Positions 17,013 to 25,008 of a DNA stretch of 33,918 nucleotides are shown one piece after another. Where the stretch lies: NCBI GenBank assembly GCA_024653575.1, contig JANLIJ010000109.1, positions 1 through 33,918 of the forward strand, given 5' to 3'. The notes beneath the pieces were generated by a model, which was not told the DNA's origin, did no database searches, and worked only from the letters and a program-made list of their open reading frames with translations. This DNA comes from Candidatus Kaiserbacteria bacterium (lineage in GTDB: Bacteria > Patescibacteriota > Minisyncoccia > Phycocordibacterales > UBA918). Numbering within the stretch: position 1 is the stretch's first letter; each line of letters starts with the position of its first letter. The position numbers and the translations under genes are program-made.

Positions 17013-18272
17013 TTAGTGAATCTCGACTCTGACCATAGCATGTGCCTTCTTTATGTAATAGATTCCGATCATCGCTATGAAAGCAAGAATTATTACGTTG
17101 GTCCTGTATCTAAACTCAGTTGGATACTCACTGAGAAGCCAAAATACCACTACCCAAAGAAGGGGGCCTGTAATCGTGGCTGCTCGTTCAAAAATGATAA
17201 AGGAACTGAAATATTCAGCCTGCGCTTCTTTAGGAATAATATCTGAATAGAGAGATCGTGCGAGAGGAAAGAATAGCCCATATGCAAACCCTGCGAATAT
17301 GAGACTGAGATAAGCATACAAAGGAGTGTTTGGTGCAAAGCCAAAGAGTAGAAAAGCAATAATGTATACCGATCCTCCTATCACGAGCATCTTATTTCTA
17401 TTGGTAATTTTATAGGCGAAAAAACCAAACACCATACAAGTAATAAAGAGCATGCCCAGACTTACCGCTCCACCAATACTTGACATCTTTTCTGTAAAAC
17501 CAAAGACATTTTTGAGATACAGGGTAAGGTATATCTGTAGAGTTGATACAGAGTCTGCTACGAGCATATACCCGAGTAGGTAATAAAATACTTTTTTATC
17601 CAAAAATACCTTCCTCAAAAATTCCTTCAAAGAAAATGTGGCTTCAGAAGATTTGGCTTGCACATGTCCCTCTTCTGATTTCTGTATGAGAAATGGAATG
17701 GCCAATACAATAAAAATAGTCCCTCCTAAAACCAAGGCAAGACTCTTACCACTCAAACTGTAAAGTACTAATGAACTCCCGACAACGAAAGCACCCATAA
17801 CCCCGATACTTACAGCGTTACCCAACTGCCCCAACCCCATCCCAAGGCCTGAAATCTTATCTTTGTTATAGCCAATTTCTTTGAAATGTTGCATGAACGA
17901 TGAGTAGAAGACATACGACCCCTGAAACGAAGTCTGAAAAAGGATATAGAGGAAGCAGAGAGTAAAGAGCATTGCATATGTATAGTTTTCTAAGAACGTA
18001 TTTGTGAGGAACCCTATAGCAAATAATGTGAATACCATAATCACAGATGACACGCGCATATATTTCATAAGCGTTCCTTGGCTTCTGTCTGCTTTATGAC
18101 CAAGAGCTGGATAAAATATAAGAAGGATAACGGTTGAAATAGCAGCAGAAATACCTATCCAAGTATCACTCGCTCCACCTTCTGATAAAAGAAGCGAGAA
18201 ATAAAAAATAATAACCGATGAGGCAAAAGAATTTGCAAAATCATAGAGGTACCAACGACGAATATTCAACAT
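17013..18272 (-). CDS. UMF1-family major facilitator transporter (Atg22-like)
   Basis: A 419-residue membrane protein with about 12 transmembrane helices. The start MLNIRRWYLYDFANSFASS is the signature of the UMF1/Atg22 group of the major facilitator superfamily. In yeast, Atg22 exports amino acids from the vacuole; bacterial members are little studied and the substrate is unknown. The track start (18311) lies upstream of a perfect TATAAT, 10 nt before the ATG at 18272, so I take the later start. Codon and base composition is more AT-rich than its neighbours, and the gene is flanked by near-identical promoter repeats, suggesting insertion. Confidence 0.85.
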   Translation of the reverse strand: MLNIRRWYLYDFANSFASSVIIFYFSLLLSEGGASDTWIGISAAISTVILLIFYPALGHKADRSQGTLMKYMRVSSVIMVFTLFAIGFLTNTFLENYTYAMLFTLCFLYILFQTSFQGSYVFYSSFMQHFKEIGYNKDKISGLGMGLGQLGNAVSIGVMGAFVVGSSLVLYSLSGKSLALVLGGTIFIVLAIPFLIQKSEEGHVQAKSSEATFSLKEFLRKVFLDKKVFYYLLGYMLVADSVSTLQIYLTLYLKNVFGFTEKMSSIGGAVSLGMLFITCMVFGFFAYKITNRNKMLVIGGSVYIIAFLLFGFAPNTPLYAYLSLIFAGFAYGLFFPLARSLYSDIIPKEAQAEYFSSFIIFERAATITGPLLWVVVFWLLSEYPTEFRYRTNVIILAFIAMIGIYYIKKAHAMVRVEIH

Positions 18273-18282
18273 CTTGTTTGCA

Positions 18283-18311
18283 ATTATACGCATCTTTTCA
18301 AAATTACTCAA
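18283..18311 (-). promoter_or_regulatory. UMF1 transporter promoter (TTGAGT-17-TATAAT)
   Basis: -35 TTGAGT (18306-18311), 17-bp spacer, -10 TATAAT (18283-18288), start ATG 10 nt later. It matches the serS promoter at all but about three positions over 29 bases. Confidence 0.65.
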
Positions 18312-18352
18312 AATTACAAATTCTATTTCATACGAAATGCTACACTAGAGTA

Positions 18353-18393
18353 AAGAACCCCACCCCCCTTGGGGTGGGAACGGGGGTTCTTTG
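18353..18393. terminator. Large hairpin between UMF1 and dprA genes
   Basis: AAAGAACCCC pairs with GGGGTTCTTT, enclosing CACCCC/GGGGTG. It lies between the divergent transporter and dprA genes, so it terminates neither; it may stop read-through or be a regulatory dyad. A second small palindrome (TACGGCTCCGCCGTA) follows at about 18406-18420. Confidence 0.45.
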
Positions 18394-18512
18394 CTAGCAG
18401 AAGATACGGCTCCGCCGTACTATATATTTGTCCATTCATCCCTGGGACAAGCCACAGGGCATTCTGGACGAACTAGTAATACTCATACTGATACTTCATA
18501 CTTATACTACAT

Positions 18513-19373
18513 ATGGACTTCCCTATCCAAAAACTCTCCCTGAGCGAACACCCTCCGCTCCTCATGGAGATTCCCCAACCACCAAAGGAACTGTACCTGA
18601 GGGGTAACTTGCCACCAGCGGGCACAAAGTGCCTTGCGGTCGTGGGTTCTCGCAATTATACAAACTACGGCAAGCAAGTCGTTGAACACCTCATCGGCGG
18701 ACTCCGTGAATACCCCATTTCAATTATTTCTGGCCTTGCACTCGGCACCGACACCTTGGCACACGAATCCGCTCTCCATGCGGGACTTCATACAATCTCA
18801 GTCCCAGGTTCAGGAATCGACGACTCGGTCATCTACCCGCGCCGTAACCAAACTCTTGCTCGTAGGATACTCGAGAGCGGCGGAGGATTATTGAGTGAGT
18901 TCGAGCCGACATTTAGGGCAACTTTGTGGTCATTCCCCCAAAGGAACCGCATCATGGCAGGACTTGCGCATGCAGTACTCCTCATTGAGGCGAGTGAACG
19001 CTCGGGAACTCTCATCACCGCACGACTCACTGCAGAATATAACCGCGAACTCCTCGTCGTCCCCGGAAATATTTTTTCTGAAAACAGCAAAGGCGTTCAC
19101 CAATTTCTCAAGCTCGGCGCAACACCAGTTACTTCACCCGAAGACATTTTGATAGCCCTCAATATTGAAGAAAAATCTGAAGCACCCTCATCGCCCCAGC
19201 TCTTCACTGAGGAAGAGCTCTCCATCCTCACCCTCCTTAAGGAACCAAAAGACCATGACACCATCATCCGAGAACTCCCCTACCCCCACGAACAAACCCT
19301 CACCCTCCTCATGAAAATGGAACTTGCTGGTCTCATCACCGAACAAAATGGGGTGTTTTATAAAACAAGATAA
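18513..19373 (+). CDS. dprA: DNA-processing protein DprA
   Basis: Loads RecA on incoming single-stranded DNA during natural transformation. 286 residues: a Rossmann-like domain (VVGSRNYTNYG, IISGLALGTDTLAHESAL, SGIDDSVIYPRRN, FPQRNRIMAGLAHAVLLIEA, GTLITARLTAEYNRELLVVPG) and a C-terminal winged-helix domain (about 225-286). The N-terminal SAM domain of longer DprA proteins is absent. CPR bacteria often keep competence genes, probably to take up DNA as nucleotides or for recombination. TATACT/CATACT boxes lie just upstream of the ATG. It is followed by the topA leader. Confidence 0.95.
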   Translation: MDFPIQKLSLSEHPPLLMEIPQPPKELYLRGNLPPAGTKCLAVVGSRNYTNYGKQVVEHLIGGLREYPISIISGLALGTDTLAHESALHAGLHTISVPGSGIDDSVIYPRRNQTLARRILESGGGLLSEFEPTFRATLWSFPQRNRIMAGLAHAVLLIEASERSGTLITARLTAEYNRELLVVPGNIFSENSKGVHQFLKLGATPVTSPEDILIALNIEEKSEAPSSPQLFTEEELSILTLLKEPKDHDTIIRELPYPHEQTLTLLMKMELAGLITEQNGVFYKTR

Positions 19374-19396
19374 TATCACTTTGCCATAGTTCTTAT

Positions 19397-19422
19397 TTGA
19401 CAGTCTTCCAGTTCCCTAGTAT
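19397..19422 (+). promoter_or_regulatory. Candidate topA promoter
   Basis: A perfect -35 TTGACA (19397-19402), with TAGTAT (19417-19422) or TATTTA as -10; the spacing of the better -10 is short (14 bp). Transcription would begin within about 10 nt of the CCCGTTAG arm, so the leader would be essentially the structured element. Confidence 0.4.
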
Positions 19423-19439
19423 TTATGGAAGGCACGTGT

Positions 19440-19538
19440 CCCGTTAGAAGTGCTGAACAAGCCATGACGGGAAACTACACCAATCTACGGAATCTGCAAT
19501 GAAACATTATCTTTTATTAATCAGTAACTTTTAACGGG
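19440..19538 (+). promoter_or_regulatory. TAACGGG-type structured leader, copy 3 (99 nt), before topA
   Basis: Begins CCCGTTAGAAGT and ends ACTTTTAACGGG directly before the topA ATG. The terminal arms pair over 12 positions with one G-U. An internal ACGGGA, 22 nt from the end of the 5' CCCGTTA arm, could compete for it. This matches copies 1 and 2 in arms, position relative to the ATG, and the presence of a competing ACGG(G). Confidence 0.6.
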
Positions 19539-21899
19539 ATGTCACATACACTTGTCATCGTTGAGTCACCCGCTAAAGCAAAGACGATTGAAAAATATCT
19601 CGGAAAAGATTTTACTGTGCGCGCCTCGGTAGGCCACGTGCGCGACCTCCCCAAGAGCAATAAAGACGCCGTCGATATTGAAGGTGGTTTTATTCCGAAA
19701 TACATTATTTCTCCTGGAAAAGAAAAGGTTATCGCAGAACTTAAGAAGGAAGCAAAGAAGGCAGACAATGTCTTCCTTGCAACTGACCCCGACCGCGAGG
19801 GTGAAGCGATAGCATGGCACGTCGCTGAGCTCATCAAAGACTCCAACAAAAACCTACAGCGCGTCGTCTTTCATGAAATTACCGAGCCTGCAGTGAAAGA
19901 AGCTATCGAACATCCACGCGCAATCGATATTAATCTCAAAGAAGCTCAGGAAGCGCGTCGCGTGCTCGATAGACTCGTGGGGTATGACCTCTCAGGGCTC
20001 ATTTGGAAGAAGGTGCGCTACGGCCTTTCAGCAGGACGAGTACAATCTCCTGCGGTGCGTATCATTATGGAGCGTGAGCGAGAAATTCGTGCATTCATTC
20101 CTGAGGCATACTTCGTACTCACTGCACACACAGAGACTGAGAAAAAGACTGACCTTCCACTTACCTGTGCAGTAGAGCCGAGAGAAAAGGACGAGGCGGA
20201 GCGAATTCTCAAAATCGGAAAGACACACCCATGGGCAATTACGAGCATTGCAAAGACGGAGCAGAAGCGCACTCCACGACCACCGTATACCACCTCAACA
20301 TTGCAACAGTCAGCATCAACGCGACTCGGTTTTTCACCATCACGTACTATGGGTGCTGCACAGAAGCTCTACGAGGCCGGCTTTATTACATACATGCGTA
20401 CCGACTCGACGAACATGAGCGACATCGCACAGAAGCAGATCATCGCACTCCTCCACAGTGATTTCGGAAAGGAGTATGTAACGCCGAGAAAATATAAAAC
20501 AAAAAGCAAGTCAGCACAGGAAGCTCACGAGGCCGTGCGCCCAAGTAATTTTGGCAAGAGAACTGCAGGAAGCACTGACGACCAGAAAAAGCTCTATGCG
20601 CTCATTTGGGAGCGTGCGGTTGCCTCACAGATGAGTGATGCAGTTGTTGAACGAACCAAAATAATTGCAAATGTATCGGGAAGTTCTGAGGAGATTCCAG
20701 ACTTTGTGACACACGGTTCGCGTGTACTTTTTGACGGATGGCTTCGCGTCGACACCCGTGCGCGTGGTGAAGATGTAGAAATACCAAAGCTCGCTGAAGG
20801 TGATTCGCTCACACTCAAAGAACTCATTGCTGAAGGAAAAGAGACGCAACCGCCAAGCAGATACACTGAAGCCGGGCTCATTAAAGAACTCGAAAAGCGT
20901 GGCATTGGACGTCCATCGACATACGCTTCAATCATGAACACGATTGTACAGCGCGGGTATGTTGAAAAGGTGGGAAAGACACTCATACCGACCGACACTG
21001 GTGACCTCGTTTCATCATTCCTCGAAGAACATTTCACCGAATACATCGGGGATGATTTTACGAGTGAGATGGAAAATGAGCTCGATGAAATAGCTCTTGG
21101 AAAGCGCACCTACTTGAAGACACTCAGTGATTTCTATACACCTTTCTTGAAAATGGTGCAGTCAAAAGAAGATATTGAAAAAATCAATAATCTTGGCGAA
21201 GGACCAAAAGAATTCCCTTGCCCGCTCTGTGGGAGTGATATGGTTATCAAGCTTGGCCGAGGAGGAAAATTCCTCTCCTGCAATACATATCCCGCATGTA
21301 TGGGGGCACGCATGCTTGATGGCTCACAGATTAAGGAAGATGAGCCACTTGGCATTCATCCTGAAACAGGTGAAGAGATATATCTCCTCAATGGAAAGTT
21401 TGGGCCATATGTACAGATTGGTAAGACCCCCGAGAAAGTTCGTGGGAAAAAAGCGCCAACACCAAAACGTGCGAGTGTTCCGAAGGGCAAGAGTGTGAGC
21501 GATGTGACGCTCGAAGACGCTGTGCACTACCTCATCCTTCCCCGTGAACTTGGTACTCATCCCGAGACTGGAGAGCTCATCATCGCAAATACCGGACGTT
21601 TCGGACCGTACATTGGTCATGCTGGTGACTTCCGTTCACTCAAGGGTGTGGATAATCCATACGAGATTACGTTTGAACGTGCCCTCGAAATCTTTAAGGA
21701 ACCAAAGAAGATGCGTGCAGGCGAAAAGCTCGTCCGTGAAGTTGGTCTTCATCCCAAGACAAAGAAGATGATCAAAGTTTTCGAATCAAAATCTGGAAGA
21801 TACTTCAAGCGAGGTTTCTCACGAATTTGGATACCCGATAACACTGATATTAAAACACTTACTGTGGAAGAGGCCGTTGCACTCATGAGTATTAAATAG
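19539..21899 (+). CDS. topA: DNA topoisomerase I
   Basis: Relaxes negative supercoils by single-strand passage. 786 residues. The TOPRIM domain (VIVESPAKAKTIEKYLG, then ATDPDREGEAIAWH for Mg2+) comes first, then the gate domains with the active-site tyrosine in FITYMRTDSTNMS (Tyr285) and RPSTYASIMNTIVQRGYV. The C-terminal part has one four-cysteine zinc ribbon (CPLCGSDMVIKLGRGGKFLSC...C, about 565-595), then three repeats of the HPETGE...GRFGPYIG type without cysteines. The ATG follows the TAACGGG motif with no canonical ribosome-binding site, so translation may depend on folding of the leader. Confidence 0.97.
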   Translation: MSHTLVIVESPAKAKTIEKYLGKDFTVRASVGHVRDLPKSNKDAVDIEGGFIPKYIISPGKEKVIAELKKEAKKADNVFLATDPDREGEAIAWHVAELIKDSNKNLQRVVFHEITEPAVKEAIEHPRAIDINLKEAQEARRVLDRLVGYDLSGLIWKKVRYGLSAGRVQSPAVRIIMEREREIRAFIPEAYFVLTAHTETEKKTDLPLTCAVEPREKDEAERILKIGKTHPWAITSIAKTEQKRTPRPPYTTSTLQQSASTRLGFSPSRTMGAAQKLYEAGFITYMRTDSTNMSDIAQKQIIALLHSDFGKEYVTPRKYKTKSKSAQEAHEAVRPSNFGKRTAGSTDDQKKLYALIWERAVASQMSDAVVERTKIIANVSGSSEEIPDFVTHGSRVLFDGWLRVDTRARGEDVEIPKLAEGDSLTLKELIAEGKETQPPSRYTEAGLIKELEKRGIGRPSTYASIMNTIVQRGYVEKVGKTLIPTDTGDLVSSFLEEHFTEYIGDDFTSEMENELDEIALGKRTYLKTLSDFYTPFLKMVQSKEDIEKINNLGEGPKEFPCPLCGSDMVIKLGRGGKFLSCNTYPACMGARMLDGSQIKEDEPLGIHPETGEEIYLLNGKFGPYVQIGKTPEKVRGKKAPTPKRASVPKGKSVSDVTLEDAVHYLILPRELGTHPETGELIIANTGRFGPYIGHAGDFRSLKGVDNPYEITFERALEIFKEPKKMRAGEKLVREVGLHPKTKKMIKVFESKSGRYFKRGFSRIWIPDNTDIKTLTVEEAVALMSIK

Positions 21900-21953
21900 T
21901 ACTTGGTACTTAGTACTTAGAGCCGTGCTCTTTGTTATCTTAGAATAGCGATG

Positions 21954-21959
21954 TAAAAT
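21954..21959 (+). promoter_or_regulatory. -10 box of the rel gene
   Basis: TAAAAT ends 6 nt before the ATG at 21966, suggesting a leaderless transcript separate from topA. Confidence 0.35.
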
Positions 21960-21965
21960 GACACT

Positions 21966-23534
21966 ATGACAAGTGCTCAGGACATCATAGACCATCTCAG
22001 TGTTCCTTCAGCAGAAAACATTGATCTCATTAATCGTGCATACGAGTTTGCAAAAAAGGCACACGAGGGACAATTTCGATACTCAGGTGACCCCTACCTC
22101 GAACATCTCGCAATAGTGGCGAAAATGCTCGCAGAAATCGGCATGGGAGCACACACCGTCGCCACAGGATTGCTTCATGACACGATAGAAGATACTGACG
22201 TTACCCCCGAGGAACTTAAGAATGAATTTGGTGATGAGATTTTTTTCCTCGTGCAGGGTGTAACCAAACTTGGTTCGGTTCGCTACTACGGCAGTGACCG
22301 ACACAATGAGAGTCTCAGGAAACTCTTTGTCGCAACGAGTCAGGATATTCGTGTACTCATCATCAAGCTCATTGACCGTCTCCACAACATGCAGACGCTG
22401 GAGTTCGTACCCAAAGAAAAGCAACTTCGTATTGCGCGTGAGACACTTGAAATCTATGTTCCTGTCACCCATCGTCTCGGAATGGGTAAGATTCGTAAAG
22501 AGCTCGAAGACCTTGCCTTTCCCTATGTCTACCCCGATGAGTTCAAACACGTAATAGATATCACCAAACAACTCGCAAAAAATAGTGAGGCTGATTTGGA
22601 AAAGGCGCGTAAGGCAATGCAGAAACGACTCGCAGAGAGTGGTATTAGAGATTTCCACACCTCATGCAGGTCCAAGGGTAAATATAGCCTCTACCAGAAA
22701 CTCAAGCGCCGTGAGTGGGATATGGACAAGGTGCACGACTACCTCGCAATCCGTGTTGTTGTTCCTAGTATTGAACAATGCTATCAAGTACTCGGTATCG
22801 TGCACGAAATATGGCGACCACTTCCTCAGCGCGTGAAAGATTATATTGCCTTTCCAAAGCCAAATGGTTACCAATCACTCCACACGACAGTCATTACCCC
22901 AAACCGCACCATCCTCGAAGTGCAAATTCGTACCGAATCAATGCACCGTGAAGCTGAGTATGGAATCGCGTCCCACATCATATACAAAAATAAGCAACTC
23001 GGTCAGAAGGAATCCGCATCCCAGACAAAATCATGGTTTGCGTCGCTCGTTCCAGCACTCTTTCGGCCTTTCATATGGAAAAATTCTCCGACACGAGAGC
23101 CTAAAAAGGAGGTGCTTCTCGGAAAGGATCATAAGTTAAAAATTCCAAAGTGGATACAGGAAATTGCTGATGCCCACAAGTCGGATGATGGCGACCTAGA
23201 ATTCTTTGACGGACGACGCGACGATTTCTTCTCGTATCGAATATTTGTCTTCACCCCCGAAGGAGACGTCATCGACCTCCCTGTGGGAGCTTCGCCTATT
23301 GATTTTGCCTACGCAATTCATTCAGACATTGGTGACCATACCGCAGGTGCAAAGGTGAACAATAAACTCGTTGAACTCAACACCGCACTCAAAAATGGCG
23401 ACATCGTTGAAATTATTATTGGAAAATCAAACCGACCGACTCGAAAGTGGCTCGATTACACAAAGACATCACTCGCACGCAGAAAAATCCGTGCAGTACT
23501 CACCTCACAGGAAGCTACAATGAGAAATTCTTAA
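21966..23534 (+). CDS. rel: Bifunctional (p)ppGpp synthetase/hydrolase, Rel/SpoT family
   Basis: Makes and degrades the stringent-response alarmone. 522 residues. The HD hydrolase domain has its metal ligands intact (His47, His71-Asp72 in LLHDTIEDT, Asp137 and Asn141 in IKLIDRLHNM). The synthetase domain shows KYSLYQKLKRR, VHDYLAIRVVV, RVKDYIAFPKPNGYQSLHT and LEVQIRTESMHREAEYGIASH. A TGS domain ends the protein (VFTPEGDVIDLPVGASPIDFAYAIH). The ACT and zinc-finger domains of full-length Rel are absent. Both activities look possible. Its last 20 bases overlap the end of the convergent parB gene. Confidence 0.94.
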   Translation: MTSAQDIIDHLSVPSAENIDLINRAYEFAKKAHEGQFRYSGDPYLEHLAIVAKMLAEIGMGAHTVATGLLHDTIEDTDVTPEELKNEFGDEIFFLVQGVTKLGSVRYYGSDRHNESLRKLFVATSQDIRVLIIKLIDRLHNMQTLEFVPKEKQLRIARETLEIYVPVTHRLGMGKIRKELEDLAFPYVYPDEFKHVIDITKQLAKNSEADLEKARKAMQKRLAESGIRDFHTSCRSKGKYSLYQKLKRREWDMDKVHDYLAIRVVVPSIEQCYQVLGIVHEIWRPLPQRVKDYIAFPKPNGYQSLHTTVITPNRTILEVQIRTESMHREAEYGIASHIIYKNKQLGQKESASQTKSWFASLVPALFRPFIWKNSPTREPKKEVLLGKDHKLKIPKWIQEIADAHKSDDGDLEFFDGRRDDFFSYRIFVFTPEGDVIDLPVGASPIDFAYAIHSDIGDHTAGAKVNNKLVELNTALKNGDIVEIIIGKSNRPTRKWLDYTKTSLARRKIRAVLTSQEATMRNS

Positions 23535-24714
23535 TTGAGTAAAGATCGGCTTCATCACTCTTCTCAGGCTCCGGTGCTGGAGCCACCACTGGTTCAACGA
23601 TTGGTTGTTCAGACTGCACCTGTGCAACTTTTTCTAACACATCCACGACTGTCTCATGTTCATCGTATTCTTCATGAACTTCCTGCTCAGTGAGGGTGAC
23701 CTCGGGCACATCGAGGGAATCATGCTTTGTAAAATGCTCTTCATCAGTAGGCGATACGAATTCGTCAACTACGACTGGAACTCCAATACTTTCAGCAACA
23801 ACATTTTGTTGTGGTACTTGCTCAAGCGGTATCGAGGCCTCAAGGTGGGCGAGGAGCTTTGTTGCAGTTCCACCGTATACAGAAGACTCAGCCTTATGAA
23901 TGATGTCGAGCACTTTGCGAAGGTCTTCTGATGCAAAGTAATCGATAGTGAGCTTCCCACCGAAATCAGTCTTTTGGATTTGTACCCTCGTGCCAAATGT
24001 CTCAGTGAACTGACGTTCAATTTCAATAAGTTCAGGGTCCGAATCTTGCCAATTCTTCTTTCGTACTTTATCCGTCGCAATCTTTCGTGAGATGCGCTCA
24101 ACTTCACGAACTGAAAGTTTCTTTATGAGAATTTCACGAAACACGACATCCTGCTCTGTCGGCCTGTCATTGAGCATGAGGAGTGTTCGTGCGTGCCCGT
24201 CAGAGATATCGCCACCGCGAAGTGCATTGAGGATTGCTTCAGGGAGTGCGAGCAAACGAATCGAGTTTGATACGTATTCACGACTCCTTCCAACCTTTTG
24301 AGCCACCTGCAAATGTGAGAGGCCGAATTGCTCTGCAAGCTGTTTGAATGCCTGTGCTCTATCGACAGCATTGAGATCCTCGCGTTGAAGGTTTTCGATG
24401 ATGGCAAGCTCAAGCTTCATGAGCTCTGTCTCCTCACCGGAACGGATGATAACGGGGACTTGTATGAGCCCAGCAAGTTTTGAAGCTCTGAGGCGCCGTT
24501 CACCTGCAATCAGTTCATACTCTGTGGTGAAAGCACCATTCTCACCAATAATCTCGCGTCGTGTCGCCACAAGTGGTTGCAGTACACCATACATGCGGAT
24601 TGATTCGGCAAGCTCTTGGAGCTTTGACTGGTCGAATTCACGCCGTGGTTGAAACGGATTCGGGACAATTTTTTCTGTCTCAATCCAAAAAATCGAGTTA
24701 CTTTCGTACGCCAT
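23515..24714 (-). CDS. parB: ParB/Spo0J family chromosome partition protein
   Basis: Binds parS sites, spreads as a CTP-dependent clamp and, with ParA, segregates origins. 399 residues: ParB N-terminal domain with PNPFQPRREFDQSKLQELAESI, LIAGERRLRASKLAG (CTP-binding box, GERRLRA) and ENLQREDLNAVDRAQAF; a helix-turn-helix DNA-binding domain (about 140-220, LSHLQVAQKVGRSREYVSNSIRLL); and an acidic Glu/Pro/Val-rich C-terminal tail (about 300-385). No parA is adjacent in this window, which is unusual, and I found no parS-like 16-mer by eye. TACAAT 7 nt before the ATG implies leaderless expression. Confidence 0.94.
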   Translation of the reverse strand: MAYESNSIFWIETEKIVPNPFQPRREFDQSKLQELAESIRMYGVLQPLVATRREIIGENGAFTTEYELIAGERRLRASKLAGLIQVPVIIRSGEETELMKLELAIIENLQREDLNAVDRAQAFKQLAEQFGLSHLQVAQKVGRSREYVSNSIRLLALPEAILNALRGGDISDGHARTLLMLNDRPTEQDVVFREILIKKLSVREVERISRKIATDKVRKKNWQDSDPELIEIERQFTETFGTRVQIQKTDFGGKLTIDYFASEDLRKVLDIIHKAESSVYGGTATKLLAHLEASIPLEQVPQQNVVAESIGVPVVVDEFVSPTDEEHFTKHDSLDVPEVTLTEQEVHEEYDEHETVVDVLEKVAQVQSEQPIVEPVVAPAPEPEKSDEADLYSIKNFSL

Positions 24715-24721
24715 GGTGGAT

Positions 24722-24727
24722 ATTGTA
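24722..24727 (-). promoter_or_regulatory. -10 box of parB
   Basis: TACAAT on the minus strand ends 7 nt before the parB ATG. Confidence 0.45.
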
Positions 24728-24785
24728 TCACATTGATTATTTCCTCCTTACAGGAGCTATACACCTTTCGCAAAAACTGCTCAAG

Positions 24786-24820
24786 GTCTTGCGAAGCTCC
24801 AAGTATTCGCTTCTCACCCC
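24786..24820 (+). repeat. Hairpin repeat Y, copy 1, upstream of tRNA-Leu
   Basis: GTCTTGCGAAG...CAAGTATTCGCTTCTCACCC is nearly the same as a segment at 31162-31197 in the tRNA-Tyr region. The stem here is GAAGC/GCTTC with loop TCCAAGTATTC; in the other copy it is GAAAGT/ACTTTC with loop TTCAAGTATTC, so paired bases change together. Confidence 0.5.
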
Positions 24821-24823
24821 GTG

Positions 24824-24829
24824 TATAAT
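24824..24829 (+). promoter_or_regulatory. -10 box of tRNA-Leu
   Basis: Perfect TATAAT 31 nt before the mature tRNA-Leu 5' end. Confidence 0.55.
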
Positions 24830-24860
24830 TTGATACACTCACATAGTTCATTCCCAAAGT

Positions 24861-24942
24861 GCTGGGATGGCGGAATTGGTATACGCTCACGACTCAAAAT
24901 CGTGTGTCGCAAGACTTGAGGGTTCAAGTCCCTCTCCCAGCA
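24861..24942 (+). tRNA. tRNA-Leu (anticodon CAA)
   Basis: Acceptor stem GCTGGGA/TCCCAGC, anticodon stem-loop CACGA-CTCAAAA-TCGTG giving CAA, a long variable arm as expected for class II Leu tRNA, and T arm GAGGG-TTCAAGT-CCCTC. Discriminator A; the CCA tail is not encoded. Reads UUG codons. A terminator follows. Confidence 0.95.
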
Positions 24943-24965
24943 CTTTGTGAAGGAAAATAAAAACA

Positions 24966-24993
24966 AAAAACCCGTCGTGAAGTACGGGTTTTT
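24966..24993. terminator. Bidirectional terminator after tRNA-Leu
   Basis: AAAAACCCGT/ACGGGTTTTT with an 8-nt loop, A-run on one side and T-run on the other. It separates tRNA-Leu from the convergent unknown gene and can serve both. Confidence 0.8.
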
Positions 24994-25008
24994 CGTACTA
25001 CGACGGAT

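Noticed and set aside
18312-18512. A gene in the dprA upstream region
   Set aside because: Only hairpins and AT-rich promoter-like sequence are present; no frame has a supported start.
23515-24714. A plasmid-type parAB locus
   Set aside because: No parA is adjacent, and the neighbours are chromosomal housekeeping genes.
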